Assembly: GCA_029941905.1 (NCBI GenBank)
Contig: JAPYTQ010000023.1
Coordinates: forward strand, 14,606 to 78,605
Length of the DNA stretch: 64,000 nt
Source: JAHRVQ01 sp029941905
GTDB lineage: Bacteria; Pseudomonadota; Gammaproteobacteria; Pseudomonadales; Azotimanducaceae
Direction of reading: 5' to 3'
Part shown: positions 9,481-18,805 of the stretch, piece after piece
Numbering within the stretch: the first letter of the stretch is position 1
Layout: each line of letters starts with the position of its first letter
Notes under the pieces: model-generated
Databases searched by the model: none
Seen by the model: only the letters and a program-made list of their open reading frames with translations
What the model was told of the DNA's origin: nothing
Translations under genes and position numbers: made by a program

Positions 9481-10653
9481 ATGAAAACCATCGACTCCAT
9501 TGAAGGATACCAGGCTGAAATGACGGACTGGCGACGAGATATCCACGCCCACCCGGAGATCGCTTTCGAAGAACACAGAACTGCTAAAGTGGTTGCGGAC
9601 AAACTGGCCAGTTTTGGAATCGAGGTTGAAACCGGCATCGCCGGTACCGGTGTTGTCGGTACAATCAAGAAAGGACGAGGTAACCGGGCTATCGGCTTAC
9701 GTGCCGACCTTGATGCACTCCCCATTCTGGAAGCTAACGACTTTGCACATGCTTCCAAATACCCGGGTAAAATGCATGCCTGTGGTCATGATGGCCACAC
9801 TATCATGTTGTTGGGTGCGGCCAGGTATCTGATGGAAGAGGCAGACTTCGAAGGTACTGTACACCTGATATTCCAGCCCGCAGAAGAGAACGAAGGTGGT
9901 GGCCGGGCAATGATCGAAGCCGGTTTGTTTGAAAAGTTTCCTGTGGAATCCGTTTTCGGCATGCACAACATCCCCGGTATGCCCGTTGGAACATTCGCTA
10001 TCAAGTCTGGTCCCATGATGGCAGCATTTGACATATTCAATGTCAAAATAGTGGGCAAGGGCGGTCATGCAGCCATGCCACAGTTCACAATTGATCCGAT
10101 AATCATCGGCAGTAAAATTGTCGAAGCCTATCAGACAATCATCAGCCGCTTCATTGATCCGCAGCAACCCGCCGTGTTAAGCGTCACCCAGTTTCATGGC
10201 GGAGATGCTTACAATGTGATTCCCAATGAAGTCGAGATCAATGGATGTACCCGTTGTTTCTCACCCAAAGTGCAGGCTCTGATGGAAAACAAGATGAAGC
10301 AGATGGCGACGGACATCTGTAGTGCCTTTGGTGCAACTGCTGACTTTACTTATGAGAAAAGGTACCCAGCCACGGTCAATTCCGAATTAGAAACCGACAT
10401 TGCCGCACAGGTGGCGTCCAGCATAGTTGGCCCGGAACGGGTCAATCTGAACCCCAAAGCAGCCATGGGTTCCGAGGATTTCGCTTTTATGCTGCAGGAG
10501 AAACCCGGTAGTTATATCTGGATCGGTAACGGCGATGGTGAAGGGTCCTGCTCTGTCCACAACCCGGGTTATGACTTTAACGACAAGGTACTGCCTATTG
10601 GTGCCTCGTACTGGGTCAAGCTCATTGAAACCTTGCTGCCGCCTATCAAATAG
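9481..10653 (+). CDS. M20-family amidohydrolase (hippurate-hydrolase/IAA-amino-acid hydrolase-like)
   Basis: This 390-residue metallo-amidohydrolase removes acyl groups from N-acyl amino acids or similar amides. Metal-binding and catalytic motifs are RADLDALP near residue 76, MHACGHDGHTIMLLGAARYL near 98, QPAEENEGGGRAMIEAGLFE near 135, GMHNIPGMPVG near 160 and SEDFAFML near 337. An upstream in-frame ATG at 9424 would add 19 residues unlike the family, so I start at MKTIDSIEGY. It belongs to the same strand run as the DUF5916 and ChaC-like genes and converges on the ketopantoate-reductase-like gene. Substrate specificity cannot be read from the sequence. Confidence 0.9.
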   Translation: MKTIDSIEGYQAEMTDWRRDIHAHPEIAFEEHRTAKVVADKLASFGIEVETGIAGTGVVGTIKKGRGNRAIGLRADLDALPILEANDFAHASKYPGKMHACGHDGHTIMLLGAARYLMEEADFEGTVHLIFQPAEENEGGGRAMIEAGLFEKFPVESVFGMHNIPGMPVGTFAIKSGPMMAAFDIFNVKIVGKGGHAAMPQFTIDPIIIGSKIVEAYQTIISRFIDPQQPAVLSVTQFHGGDAYNVIPNEVEINGCTRCFSPKVQALMENKMKQMATDICSAFGATADFTYEKRYPATVNSELETDIAAQVASSIVGPERVNLNPKAAMGSEDFAFMLQEKPGSYIWIGNGDGEGSCSVHNPGYDFNDKVLPIGASYWVKLIETLLPPIK

Positions 10654-10675
10654 AGTCGGCAAGGACAGATGTGAA

Positions 10676-11665
10676 TCAACGGGCGTCGGACATTTCCTGG
10701 ATCAGCTTTTTTATTTCGTCAGTTGCAATACTCCCGGGTGCCTGCCCTTCTCTCGCCGCTGTTGCAGCCAGTACTTGTAATACATGATTTGCAGGCGTTG
10801 GAATATTGTGAAGTCGACCCAGCGTAACGATTTCTCCATTTAAGAAGTCACTTTCGATATCACCTTTGTTGTTTGCCAAACTCTGCCAGGAAGACCCCCC
10901 TGCCCGCCTTTGTCCCTCTATACGTTTCATCTGTACCAGGTTGCCCCGGCGATTTTTTTCTTCATCGTCACTGGCCCATTCGATACCTGCAGCTTTGTAA
11001 ACTGCCAGTGCTTCTTCATGCATCTGCCTGGAAATGTCCGCTGTCTCGTCATTTATCTCACCCACTGCCTGCAATGAATTCCCCAGATTCATCAACAGCT
11101 TTTTATATTTCCATCGCATCGCATGGTCATCTGGTTTTACACTGAAACTGCACCGTTCAAGGCACTCTGCGACTTCAACAATCAAATCATCAGTTCCCCG
11201 GGGATACCGACCCGTGTCGAGAATCCCGTAACTGGAACTGGAAATTGCATTACATTCCACCACGCCCGGTTCAAAGTGATTTGCAGGTAAAAATACCAGC
11301 ATGGCATAGACATGCTGGAACAACCGAATCGCCATACGTTCATTCTCGACCCCGTTCTGACAACAGATTATTGGTATAGCCGAACCGGCGACTGCGCGCA
11401 GGTCCAGCATCGCGTTCCAGCTATGCTGTGACTTCATCGTTAAAAACACGACATCATCCGCCTGAAAATCAATCTCATCGGGATGGGCAACGACAGGGAT
11501 GGGTTGTACGAGCGTTTCTTCCGGTGCACGCAGAGTTAATCCGTTGTCCCGGATGGCATCATGATGAGCGCCCCTTGCTATCAGCAATACCTGGTAGCCA
11601 TGCTGAAATAAACGTGCGCCGATGGTGCCGCCGATACCACCTGCACCGTAGATAATAAATCTCAT
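10676..11665 (-). CDS. Ketopantoate reductase (PanE/ApbA) family oxidoreductase
   Basis: This 329-residue protein opens with the Rossmann motif MRFIIYGAGGIGGTIGARL and has LTMKSQHSW at the end of the nucleotide-binding domain (near residue 80) plus CQNGVENE near 108. These are typical of NADPH-dependent 2-dehydropantoate 2-reductase relatives. The C-terminal helical domain contains a KYKKLLMNLGN-type stretch with the conserved Lys and Asn. Many members of this family act on other 2-oxo acids, so a role in pantothenate synthesis is only one option. I chose ATG 11665 because GAAGAAG precedes it; the TTG four codons upstream is less likely. The neighbours are not pantothenate genes. Confidence 0.82.
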   Translation of the reverse strand: MRFIIYGAGGIGGTIGARLFQHGYQVLLIARGAHHDAIRDNGLTLRAPEETLVQPIPVVAHPDEIDFQADDVVFLTMKSQHSWNAMLDLRAVAGSAIPIICCQNGVENERMAIRLFQHVYAMLVFLPANHFEPGVVECNAISSSSYGILDTGRYPRGTDDLIVEVAECLERCSFSVKPDDHAMRWKYKKLLMNLGNSLQAVGEINDETADISRQMHEEALAVYKAAGIEWASDDEEKNRRGNLVQMKRIEGQRRAGGSSWQSLANNKGDIESDFLNGEIVTLGRLHNIPTPANHVLQVLAATAAREGQAPGSIATDEIKKLIQEMSDAR

Positions 11666-11809
11666 ATTCTTCTTCAATCGATAATTGTTTGGGCAGATTA
11701 TCCGTAATCGGCCGTCAATTTGATAGTTTTGCTACCCGCCAATCATTTCTAACTCCGCGCTACCTATTCTTCCATTGAAAAAGTCGGTCCGATTAGCTTT
11801 ACTAAAGCC

Positions 11810-13003
11810 ATGAAACCAGACCCCACAGAACTGCAGAATGTCGCCGTTTACGGTGACTCAAAAACAGGCTGGGATGAAAACACTCCCGTTAACGAAACTG
11901 TCGATGCGGACGGCAATCCTTTCCCCGAGTCAGTGGGATTTGGTGTTCCGGACCCCCATGCACCCAAAACGAGAGCCTACGACGATCCGAGTGTCGTCAA
12001 ATTACGCCAGCATCTACGTCAAAACAATGGCATTTACGGCCTTGAGATATGTGCCCCGGATGAAGTCGATCGCATCGCCAGAATTTTCCACCGGGATGGA
12101 TTTGTCGTGGTTCGGGATCTGCTCAACACCGACCAGCTCGACAAGTTCAGGGTAGGTTGCGCCCGGATGCTCCGGCAGATCCTGGAACTGGGAGGTGATG
12201 GTGATCGCAAATACATGACAGAAAGTTTCCGGCTGCCACATCGCTATAGTTATGGCACCTCTTCGGCGTCGCGTCAGCTGATGCATGATCAAGCCTGGAC
12301 AGATGTCATTGACCTGCCAACAACCACACCGTTGCTGACAAAGATATTCGGCTCCGATAACTACCGTGTCTGGGGCGGTGGAGGCGATCTCTGTCTGCCA
12401 GGTGCCGTTGAATACCAACATCTGCATTCTGACCTGTTTGAAAAGCCATGGATTCCCGAAGCTCGAATTGAGCAAGCCGAACAACTCGGGCTGAAATTGA
12501 AATGGGAAGACGAAACAGAAGAACTCGATCTACACACAAAACAACACATCATGGAACTGACACCATCGATGGTAACGATAAACTTTGTGATGTCAGACCT
12601 GACCTGGGAGAATGGCCCTATTCGGCAGATACCCGGTACCCATACTGCCCGGCAATACCCACCTAAACCTGTGGATGAACCGGAATGGATGCGACTCTCG
12701 ACGCTGGTTGGGGCTAAAGCCGGTGCAGGTGTTATCAGGGACAACCGGGCATGGCATGGCGCCACACCAAACCTGAGTAAGGAAATCCGCGCCCTGCCGA
12801 ATATTGAATATTCTGCACCCTGGACACCGAGAGAACAAAGTATGATTACCATGCCTCACGAAATCTGGGAAACCCTCTCACCCCACGCTCAAAAGCTTTG
12901 CCGGTATATTAAGTCAGACCCCGGTGAGTGGCCCAAGGGTGCCGGTATAATGCATCCTTTCGCCAACAAACGAAAAGAGGCGTATGAGAACGGAACGCTT
13001 TGA
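11810..13003 (+). CDS. Phytanoyl-CoA dioxygenase family protein (Fe/2OG enzyme)
   Basis: This 397-residue PhyH-family protein should be a non-haem Fe(II)/2-oxoglutarate oxygenase. The metal triad is visible as HSD (His206-x-Asp208, in EYQHLHSDLFEK) and a distal His near 316 in NRAWHGATPN. An N-terminal extension of about 75 residues precedes the PhyH core, which starts at IARIFHRDGFVVVRDLL. It sits between the ketopantoate-reductase-like and GST genes, both on the other strand. No strong ribosome site precedes the ATG. The substrate is unknown; the family hydroxylates acyl-CoAs, secondary metabolites and small polar compounds. Confidence 0.85.
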   Translation: MKPDPTELQNVAVYGDSKTGWDENTPVNETVDADGNPFPESVGFGVPDPHAPKTRAYDDPSVVKLRQHLRQNNGIYGLEICAPDEVDRIARIFHRDGFVVVRDLLNTDQLDKFRVGCARMLRQILELGGDGDRKYMTESFRLPHRYSYGTSSASRQLMHDQAWTDVIDLPTTTPLLTKIFGSDNYRVWGGGGDLCLPGAVEYQHLHSDLFEKPWIPEARIEQAEQLGLKLKWEDETEELDLHTKQHIMELTPSMVTINFVMSDLTWENGPIRQIPGTHTARQYPPKPVDEPEWMRLSTLVGAKAGAGVIRDNRAWHGATPNLSKEIRALPNIEYSAPWTPREQSMITMPHEIWETLSPHAQKLCRYIKSDPGEWPKGAGIMHPFANKRKEAYENGTL

Positions 13004-13008
13004 AATGT

Positions 13009-13944
13009 TTATGCTATTTTATTGACCTGAAACCCTAATCTCGGAAAATGCACAGCCACCTTTCCTACCTGCGGGTCCTCCCGAAGAAGCGCGAGTTCTT
13101 CCAGAGACGCGACCAGTAACTCCCCTGAAGTGGGTTGCAGTCCATAATCTATGGGCATGATTTCAACCGTGTCACCTGACGCCAAACCATCACTACCCAT
13201 CGCTGCGATTTTCGGCTGGGTCACTGGTTCCACATTCTTCGCAACTTCCAACGCATCAAGTGCACTCATTTCAATCAGGTCTCCCTCACCAAATGCTGAC
13301 ATTCGTTCGCGCCAGGCCAGAACATTTTCAAAAGGTTTGAAACCATCCCTGAGAACTTCATTGTTGTAGACAAACCAACAACAATGGTAGGTCGAGAAAT
13401 CAACGATGCTTGGCTGATCACCAAACATAAACGAGTGGTTGGCTAATTGTTCGTCCAACCGCTTCATATGCATCAACCAGTAGGGTTTTACCACCCCTGG
13501 CTCCATGGGTGCATCCTTCGAACCTTTTCTTAATTCTGCCCTGTCAGCCACAAACGCAGCTGCCACCTCAGGATCTGAAAACAATTCATGGTTTTGCATC
13601 ACCTCAGGCTGAAATACCATGCCTACGGATACCATGAAGAAAAACGTGTCAGTCCAGTGCGCCATTGCACCCAGTGACGCTTCGAATTCAGCGGGATAAA
13701 TTGAATTATCAGGAAACATTCTATCGATCAAACGGCAGATTATTGCTGTATCGCAATAGATATCAGCACCTATTTGTGCCACAGGTGTTTTTCGGTATCC
13801 ACCAGTGAGTGGCATCAATCCAGGTTTGGGCATAATCACCGGGATAATGACACTTCGACAGGCTTGTTTCTTGTAGGCCATTAACAGGCGGACTTTTTCA
13901 GAGAAGGGTGATGCAGGGTAATGATGTAATATAAATTCGCTCAT
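13009..13944 (-). CDS. Glutathione S-transferase family protein
   Basis: This 311-residue protein starts with a thioredoxin-like GST N-domain (LHHYPASPFSEKVRLLMAYK, then GYRKTPVAQIGADIYCDTAIICRLID with the cis-Pro in KTPVAQ). An all-helical C-domain follows (LDEQLANHSFMFGDQPSIVDFSTYHC). About 100 further residues (VEPVTQPKIAAMGSDGLASGDTVEIMPIDYG) lie beyond the usual GST end and suggest an extra small beta domain. It is probably a cytosolic conjugating or isomerising enzyme. AAAGGTGG precedes the ATG at a good distance. It converges on the PhyH gene with only five bases between them. The substrate is unknown. Confidence 0.82.
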   Translation of the reverse strand: MSEFILHHYPASPFSEKVRLLMAYKKQACRSVIIPVIMPKPGLMPLTGGYRKTPVAQIGADIYCDTAIICRLIDRMFPDNSIYPAEFEASLGAMAHWTDTFFFMVSVGMVFQPEVMQNHELFSDPEVAAAFVADRAELRKGSKDAPMEPGVVKPYWLMHMKRLDEQLANHSFMFGDQPSIVDFSTYHCCWFVYNNEVLRDGFKPFENVLAWRERMSAFGEGDLIEMSALDALEVAKNVEPVTQPKIAAMGSDGLASGDTVEIMPIDYGLQPTSGELLVASLEELALLREDPQVGKVAVHFPRLGFQVNKIA

Positions 13945-14080
13945 TTTTGGACCACCTTTAATTATTTACCGTTGGAGACCGGACCTGGGATCATAGCACT
14001 ACAGCAAAATATTTCTTATAGTGGCTTACAACAAAAACTGTCATTAAAAACTGTCACTAAAACAAGAGTACGGAGCACCC

Positions 14081-14626
14081 ATGAGACTGTCCAAACCAAG
14101 AATCAAACCGCTGAACGAGGAAGACTGGAACGAATCCCAGCAAAAGGTTTTCGAAGGTCAGAAAATGCGGGGCAATGTACAGAATATTTTCCGCACCCTG
14201 GCAAATCATGAAAAACTGGCCAAACGCTGGTTGGTTTTTGGCAACCATATACTGTCAAAATCCACCTTACCGCCCAGGGAACGAGAGATCATTATTTTGC
14301 GCATAGGCTGGCTGTGCCAGTCAGGTTACGAATGGGGCCAACATGTGGTTATCGGTAAACGGACAGGTATTACCGAAAAAGAAATACCCATGATCAAGCA
14401 AGGTGCCGACGCTGGCTGGTCAGAGCATGAAGCCCTGCTGATTAAGGCAGCAGACGAATTACATGCTGATGCATTTATTTCAGACGATACCTGGGCTGGT
14501 TTAGCCAAAACCTACAGCGATCAACAAATGATGGACCTGGTGTTTACCTGTGGTCAGTACACGATGGTTTCAATGGCATTGAATTCTTTTGGTGTTCAGT
14601 TGGACGACGACATCGAAGGGTTCTAG
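14081..14626 (+). CDS. Carboxymuconolactone-decarboxylase-family protein
   Basis: This 181-residue protein has the CMD/AhpD core. It contains STLPPREREIIILRIGWLCQ, then SGYEWGQHVVIGKRTGI, with the Cys-x5-Trp-x2-His arrangement used for proton relay in this family, and a later LVFTCGQYTMVSMALNSFG helix. Members include gamma-carboxymuconolactone decarboxylases of aromatic degradation and AhpD-like peroxidatic partners. This protein has a single Cys in the core, so it is not a CxxC AhpD. GGAG precedes the ATG. It converges with the NnrU-like gene. An aromatic or lipid catabolic role is inference. Confidence 0.85.
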   Translation: MRLSKPRIKPLNEEDWNESQQKVFEGQKMRGNVQNIFRTLANHEKLAKRWLVFGNHILSKSTLPPREREIIILRIGWLCQSGYEWGQHVVIGKRTGITEKEIPMIKQGADAGWSEHEALLIKAADELHADAFISDDTWAGLAKTYSDQQMMDLVFTCGQYTMVSMALNSFGVQLDDDIEGF

Positions 14627-14648
14627 CAAAGTGCTGAAAAAGCTCTTG

Positions 14649-15203
14649 CTAGAATGCAGGCATTTTGAATAAATAGGGGTGTGCCACAGCAAATATGGCA
14701 TAAGTAGCAACTCCGATAACGATGACCTTAGCATCTGCAGAGACTGGTAATCGCTCTTGCTGCATCGTTGCACCGCGCTGGTTTGCCGTAACGATGTGAA
14801 TCATCGCAAACAACGCCATCGGCGCAAACAGAATAATACTGGCCTGGTCACCGTTCGCTGCAAGGTGGGTTAATGCCCAGATCATGACCGCCCACATCAT
14901 CGGGTGAGGGGTGAAGCGTTTGATGTTACCGGGAACATTCGCCCCCACAATCAGAACCAGTGCTGGCACCATCATCACCCAGGCCAGATACCGCGCCCAT
15001 TCTGGCGCGTCAAAGACAGGAATATAATCCGCGACCGCTTTTCCGTAGATGATGAGCCCCAGGCCAACCAGGGAAATGATTGAGTAGACGCCTTTATAAG
15101 GGCCTTCTCCCAGTTTATTGAAGATCGCTGTTCGTAGCGGAACAACCGATGGCATCAGATGAATCAATACAAACAAGCTCACACCAATAACCAGTATTGT
15201 CAT
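14649..15203 (-). CDS. NnrU family membrane protein
   Basis: This 184-residue integral membrane protein has about five or six hydrophobic helices. The sequence MTILVIGVSLFVLIHLMPSV, YSIISLVGLGLIIYGK and FTPHPMMWAVMIWALTHLAANG matches NnrU/isoprenoid-biosynthesis-associated membrane proteins. NnrU was first linked to nitric-oxide reduction, and related proteins (CrtZ/Z-ISO type) act on carotenoid precursors as haem-dependent isomerases. Conserved His residues in IHLMPS and FTPHPMMW could bind haem. AGGGAG precedes the ATG. No denitrification genes are nearby, so the NnrU name is only a family label. Confidence 0.8.
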   Translation of the reverse strand: MTILVIGVSLFVLIHLMPSVVPLRTAIFNKLGEGPYKGVYSIISLVGLGLIIYGKAVADYIPVFDAPEWARYLAWVMMVPALVLIVGANVPGNIKRFTPHPMMWAVMIWALTHLAANGDQASIILFAPMALFAMIHIVTANQRGATMQQERLPVSADAKVIVIGVATYAIFAVAHPYLFKMPAF

Positions 15204-15359
15204 TTCACACTCCCTGTCGGATCTTTGGGTACATAGTTCGTTGAGTCGCTGCTACGGTTCGCATTGCTGTTTCCGTCAGCTTACTCCACTATCTGTGTTG
15301 ATACGAAGGTTAATGGCGCCCTTAGGCGCCAGGCCGAGACGACAGTAGGGAACAAAGAA

Positions 15360-15821
15360 ATGATTGTAGGTATTCACCACATCGCTATCGGTGTTAACGA
15401 TATTGACAAGGGGCGAGCATTTTACTGTGAAGCCTTTGGTTTCGAAGTGGTACAGGAGGCGAGCTGGGATAGAAACAATCCCCTGGCAGATCAAGCCATT
15501 GGACTCAAGGATACAGCAGCTCAAATGATCATGCTCAAAGGTCCGAACGCCTTTATTGAACTATGGCAATATTCCAACCCGGATCCCGAGGACAAACGCT
15601 CTCGACCCTGCGACTATGGCTATCCTCATTTTGCGTTGCAGGTGGATGATATTGAAAGCGAGTATCAGCGACTACAACAATGTGGCATGGAATTCGTGGC
15701 CGACGTGGTGAACTTTGGTACCGCTTCTGCTGTTTATGGCAAAGACCCGTTTGGTAACATCATCGAAATTTACGAAATCCGTACGCCTGACCTTGCGCAG
15801 CTTGAGAGACACAAGGGGTAA
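15360..15821 (+). CDS. VOC-family (glyoxalase/bleomycin-resistance) protein
   Basis: This 153-residue protein has two beta-alpha-beta-beta-beta modules of the vicinal-oxygen-chelate fold. Metal ligands are suggested by IHHIAIGVNDI (His near residue 5), FIELWQYS (Glu near 64), YPHFALQVDDI (His near 82) and GNIIEIYEI (Glu near 127). Such enzymes include lactoylglutathione lyases, extradiol dioxygenases and epimerases such as methylmalonyl-CoA epimerase. I start at the ATG beginning MIVGIHH because TAGGGA lies before it; the frame is open upstream but without a ribosome site. It converges on the phosphotransferase. The reaction is undetermined. Confidence 0.85.
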   Translation: MIVGIHHIAIGVNDIDKGRAFYCEAFGFEVVQEASWDRNNPLADQAIGLKDTAAQMIMLKGPNAFIELWQYSNPDPEDKRSRPCDYGYPHFALQVDDIESEYQRLQQCGMEFVADVVNFGTASAVYGKDPFGNIIEIYEIRTPDLAQLERHKG

Positions 15822-15826
15822 AAAAC

Positions 15827-16888
15827 CTACATGTCATCCAGATTAACGCTCTTGTCAATCTGCGCCCATGCAATTTTTGCCATGTTAAACGCGCCAGCGC
15901 CCGCCATCTCTGCCTGTTTGCTGGCAGCAGTGCCATCCACCACACGTTTGGCAATTCCCTGCAGAATCGCAGCAAGGCGGAACATATTAAACGCCAGATA
16001 GTAGTCCCAGTTGTCGATGCCATCCCGACCTGTTCGTTTGCAGTAGGTCTCTACATATTCCTCTTCTGACGGAAGCCCCAGCTTTTTCAGGTCCGCATTC
16101 CGCAATGCATCGCGATAAGGACGGCACAAGTAGGCAAAGTCAGACAATGGATTGCCAAGGGTGCTCAGCTCCCAGTCAAGGATGCCAATGACTTCATTTT
16201 TCTCCTTGTGCATCATCATATTTGCGATCTGTAAATCACCGTGAACAATACTGCAGGAATCATCATCGGGGATATTTTTTGGCAGATATTCGATCAGGTT
16301 ATCCATGTAGGGATTGTCGACGGTTTTGGTGTATTCGTACTGCCCACCCCACCGCTTGAACTGTCTGGCGATATAGTCGGTGTGCTTACCAAAGTCTGAC
16401 AAACCGACAGCCTCAAAATCCACCTGGTGTAATTTGGCAACCGCTGCGTTTGCCGTATCCCAGAACTCACCCTTGGCTTCTGGCGTATAAGGGCCCAGAG
16501 CTGCATCCCAGATCACCCGCCCGTCCAGGTATTCCATGATGTAAAAGATGGTACCAATGACAGATTCATCGTCACACATGGCATAGGTCTTTGCTGTTGG
16601 GACATCAGTAGCTTGTAAGCCCGTTAGCACCTTGTATTCACGGTCAACCGCGTGGGCGCTTTTAAGCAGATTACCCGGTGGTTTGCGACGCAGTACATAT
16701 TGCCTGCCATCAGCATTTAACAGGTAGGTCGGGTTAGATTGTCCACCGGCAAACTCTTCGACACCGAGTTCACCCGAAAAGCCCTCAACATTAGCTTGCA
16801 TGAATTCCTGCAATTTTTTCACATCAAACTGGTGTCGCTCCTGCACCTCAATCGTGCCAACATTATCCAGGGATTCAAAATCTGACAT
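15827..16888 (-). CDS. Phosphotransferase family protein (APH fold, ACAD10/FadE36-like)
   Basis: This 353-residue aminoglycoside-phosphotransferase-fold protein has the catalytic loop VHGDLQIANMMM (Asp near residue 209) and the metal loop ILDWELSTLGNPLSDFAYLC near 229-248. These motifs are those of the kinase-like domain found with acyl-CoA dehydrogenases (ACAD10 N-terminal part, FadE36-type). In that setting such kinases phosphorylate 4-hydroxy fatty acids or their CoA esters for unusual beta-oxidation. No acyl-CoA dehydrogenase is adjacent, though two occur elsewhere in the window. AGGAG precedes the ATG. A role in hydroxy-acid catabolism is inference from the family. Confidence 0.85.
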   Translation of the reverse strand: MSDFESLDNVGTIEVQERHQFDVKKLQEFMQANVEGFSGELGVEEFAGGQSNPTYLLNADGRQYVLRRKPPGNLLKSAHAVDREYKVLTGLQATDVPTAKTYAMCDDESVIGTIFYIMEYLDGRVIWDAALGPYTPEAKGEFWDTANAAVAKLHQVDFEAVGLSDFGKHTDYIARQFKRWGGQYEYTKTVDNPYMDNLIEYLPKNIPDDDSCSIVHGDLQIANMMMHKEKNEVIGILDWELSTLGNPLSDFAYLCRPYRDALRNADLKKLGLPSEEEYVETYCKRTGRDGIDNWDYYLAFNMFRLAAILQGIAKRVVDGTAASKQAEMAGAGAFNMAKIAWAQIDKSVNLDDM

Positions 16889-17088
16889 GGAACTCTCCTA
16901 CTACAAAATCAGTTGATTATATTTGTGTCACAGTTCAAATGCAGCCAACGGCGGTATCTGCATGTAAAGAAACGCTTCTGCGAACCGGCGACCTGAAAGA
17001 GAAAACGCTGATGACAGAAGAACTCCTTGAATCTAACTCAGGTTGTTCAGTAAGGTACTCGCTTTGCCAGTGCTTTTCTATGCTGGTA

Positions 17089-17115
17089 TGCGCTATCTTT
17101 AGCGTGCGCTATCTT
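17089..17115. repeat. direct repeat TGCGCTATCTT, two copies
   Basis: TGCGCTATCTT occurs at 17089-17099 and again at 17105-17115, a 16-base period. It is located 43 bases upstream of the spinster-type MFS gene. It may be a tandem operator or an accidental duplication. The surrounding 270-base spacer holds no convincing gene: the one short frame there lacks a ribosome site. Confidence 0.45.
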
Positions 17116-17157
17116 GAACGTGCAAAACAATAACCAACAACAAGCACAAGAGGATCC

Positions 17158-18792
17158 ATGGTCGAATCAACGGACTCGGAACAACCACAAACAGCTGACA
17201 ATAACAAAGAATCCGGACCCCAATCTGAAATAGGCGGTCGCTACGCCAAGTATGTTCTTGGGGTTCTCATCCTGGTTTACGTCTTTAATTTTATCGACCG
17301 CCAGATCCTCTCCATCCTGGCCGAGGATATCAAGGCAGACATAGGCATCACAGATGCGGAAATCGGCTTCCTGTATGGCACTGCATTCGCTGTTTTTTAT
17401 GCTGTGTTCGGCATTCCGCTGGGCAAGCTGGCCGACACATGGATTCGGAAAAATCTTATTTCCCTTGGTTTGCTGTTCTGGAGCGTGATGACCGCCCTAT
17501 CCGGCACAGCCAGAGGGTTCGGAGCCCTGGCAACGTTTCGAATCGGTGTGGGTATCGGTGAGGCCTCTGCGACCCCAGCCGCATTTTCAATGTTATCTGA
17601 CTACTTCCCGCCACGCCTGAGGGCAACCGCCCTGGCTGTGTATTCCAGCGGTGTCTATATCGGTGGTGGTATCGGTATTTTTCTGGGCGGAATTATTCTC
17701 GATAGCTGGGCATCACTCTACCCTGATACCAGTGTTGCACCTTTCCAACTGAAAGGCTGGCATGTTGCCTTCTTTGCGGTGGGTATACCGGGCATTTTGA
17801 TGGCACTGTGGGTCGCAACGTTAAAGGAGCCCCTGCGAGGACAAAGCGACGGCATTGTCACACCAACTGAGCCGCACCCATTTCGAGAGACCTTTAAGGT
17901 ATTGGCCGCATTGTTACCCGGGACCAATATCTATGAGCTACTCAGGAACGGCGCGGGTGTAAAAGGCGTGATTATTAACCTGGTCGGGTTTGTCGTTATC
18001 CTCATCGTCTGCGGGTTGCTCTACAGGGTGACCGAATCAACCGCACAATGGGCAGCGCTGGCGATTGGTCTGTATGCTTCCTTTTCCTGGGCACAGAACC
18101 TGGCCTATTCAGACCCGGCGACCTTTGGCATGATATTTCACAGCAAAGCTATTATGTATTCTGTTATTGGTTTTCCCTCGATTGCTTTCGTTGGCTACGG
18201 TATTGGATTCTGGGGTCCTCCCTTCTTCCAGCGGGTTCACCAGGTCAGCGCCGCCGAAACCGGCATCGTTCTGGGTTTAAGCACCGCTGTCGGCGGATGG
18301 ATGGGCGTCACCCTGGGGGGAGTGATAACCGATCAATTGCGTGAAAAATATGCCCGTTCAAAATTCTATGTAGGCATGGCAACAGTTATTTTCTGCTTTC
18401 CCGTGGCTGTCGGTATGTTAATGACAGAGAATTTGACGGTGGCTTATGTGCTGTTTTTTTTCTTTTCCATCACATCGGCCATGTGGATTGGTCCTGCGGC
18501 ATCAACCATCAACGATCTGGTGATGCCCCGCATGCGGGCAATTTCGTCGGCATTCTATATTTTGATGGTGACTTTTATCGGTCTGGCCCTAGGTCCATAC
18601 ACCATTGGATATCTCAGTGACACGTTCGCAGCAAGTGGACCTGACTCCGCCGAGGCACTGCGCCAGGCAATGATCTGGGGTACCTCAATGCTGGGCCTGG
18701 CACTCGTCACACTCTATCTTGCTTCCCGGCATGTCGCCGTCGACGAAAGCTCGAAGCTGGAAAGAGCGAGAGCGCTGGGAGAACCTGTTTAG
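17158..18792 (+). CDS. MFS transporter, spinster-like
   Basis: This 544-residue, twelve-helix transporter has DRQILSILAEDIKADIGITD early on and RIGVGIGEASATPAAFSMLSD near residues 120-140, hallmarks of the spinster/Spns-type MFS branch. In bacteria this branch carries organic anions and lipophilic compounds. A longer than usual linker and an extra hydrophobic pair lie in the middle (residues about 270-315). The short soluble N-terminus is acidic and Asn/Gln-rich. AGAGGA precedes the ATG by three bases plus a short spacer. It converges on vapC. The substrate is unknown. Confidence 0.88.
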   Translation: MVESTDSEQPQTADNNKESGPQSEIGGRYAKYVLGVLILVYVFNFIDRQILSILAEDIKADIGITDAEIGFLYGTAFAVFYAVFGIPLGKLADTWIRKNLISLGLLFWSVMTALSGTARGFGALATFRIGVGIGEASATPAAFSMLSDYFPPRLRATALAVYSSGVYIGGGIGIFLGGIILDSWASLYPDTSVAPFQLKGWHVAFFAVGIPGILMALWVATLKEPLRGQSDGIVTPTEPHPFRETFKVLAALLPGTNIYELLRNGAGVKGVIINLVGFVVILIVCGLLYRVTESTAQWAALAIGLYASFSWAQNLAYSDPATFGMIFHSKAIMYSVIGFPSIAFVGYGIGFWGPPFFQRVHQVSAAETGIVLGLSTAVGGWMGVTLGGVITDQLREKYARSKFYVGMATVIFCFPVAVGMLMTENLTVAYVLFFFFSITSAMWIGPAASTINDLVMPRMRAISSAFYILMVTFIGLALGPYTIGYLSDTFAASGPDSAEALRQAMIWGTSMLGLALVTLYLASRHVAVDESSKLERARALGEPV

Positions 18793-18805
18793 GTTGTTAC
18801 TACCC

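Noticed and set aside
12361..12852. A 163-codon antisense frame in the PhyH gene
   Set aside because: Low-complexity Ser-rich translation typical of a shadow of a real gene on the other strand.
16939..17133. A 64-codon frame in the spacer before the spinster-like transporter
   Set aside because: No ribosome site and no recognisable sequence; it also contains the direct repeat, which suggests non-coding DNA.
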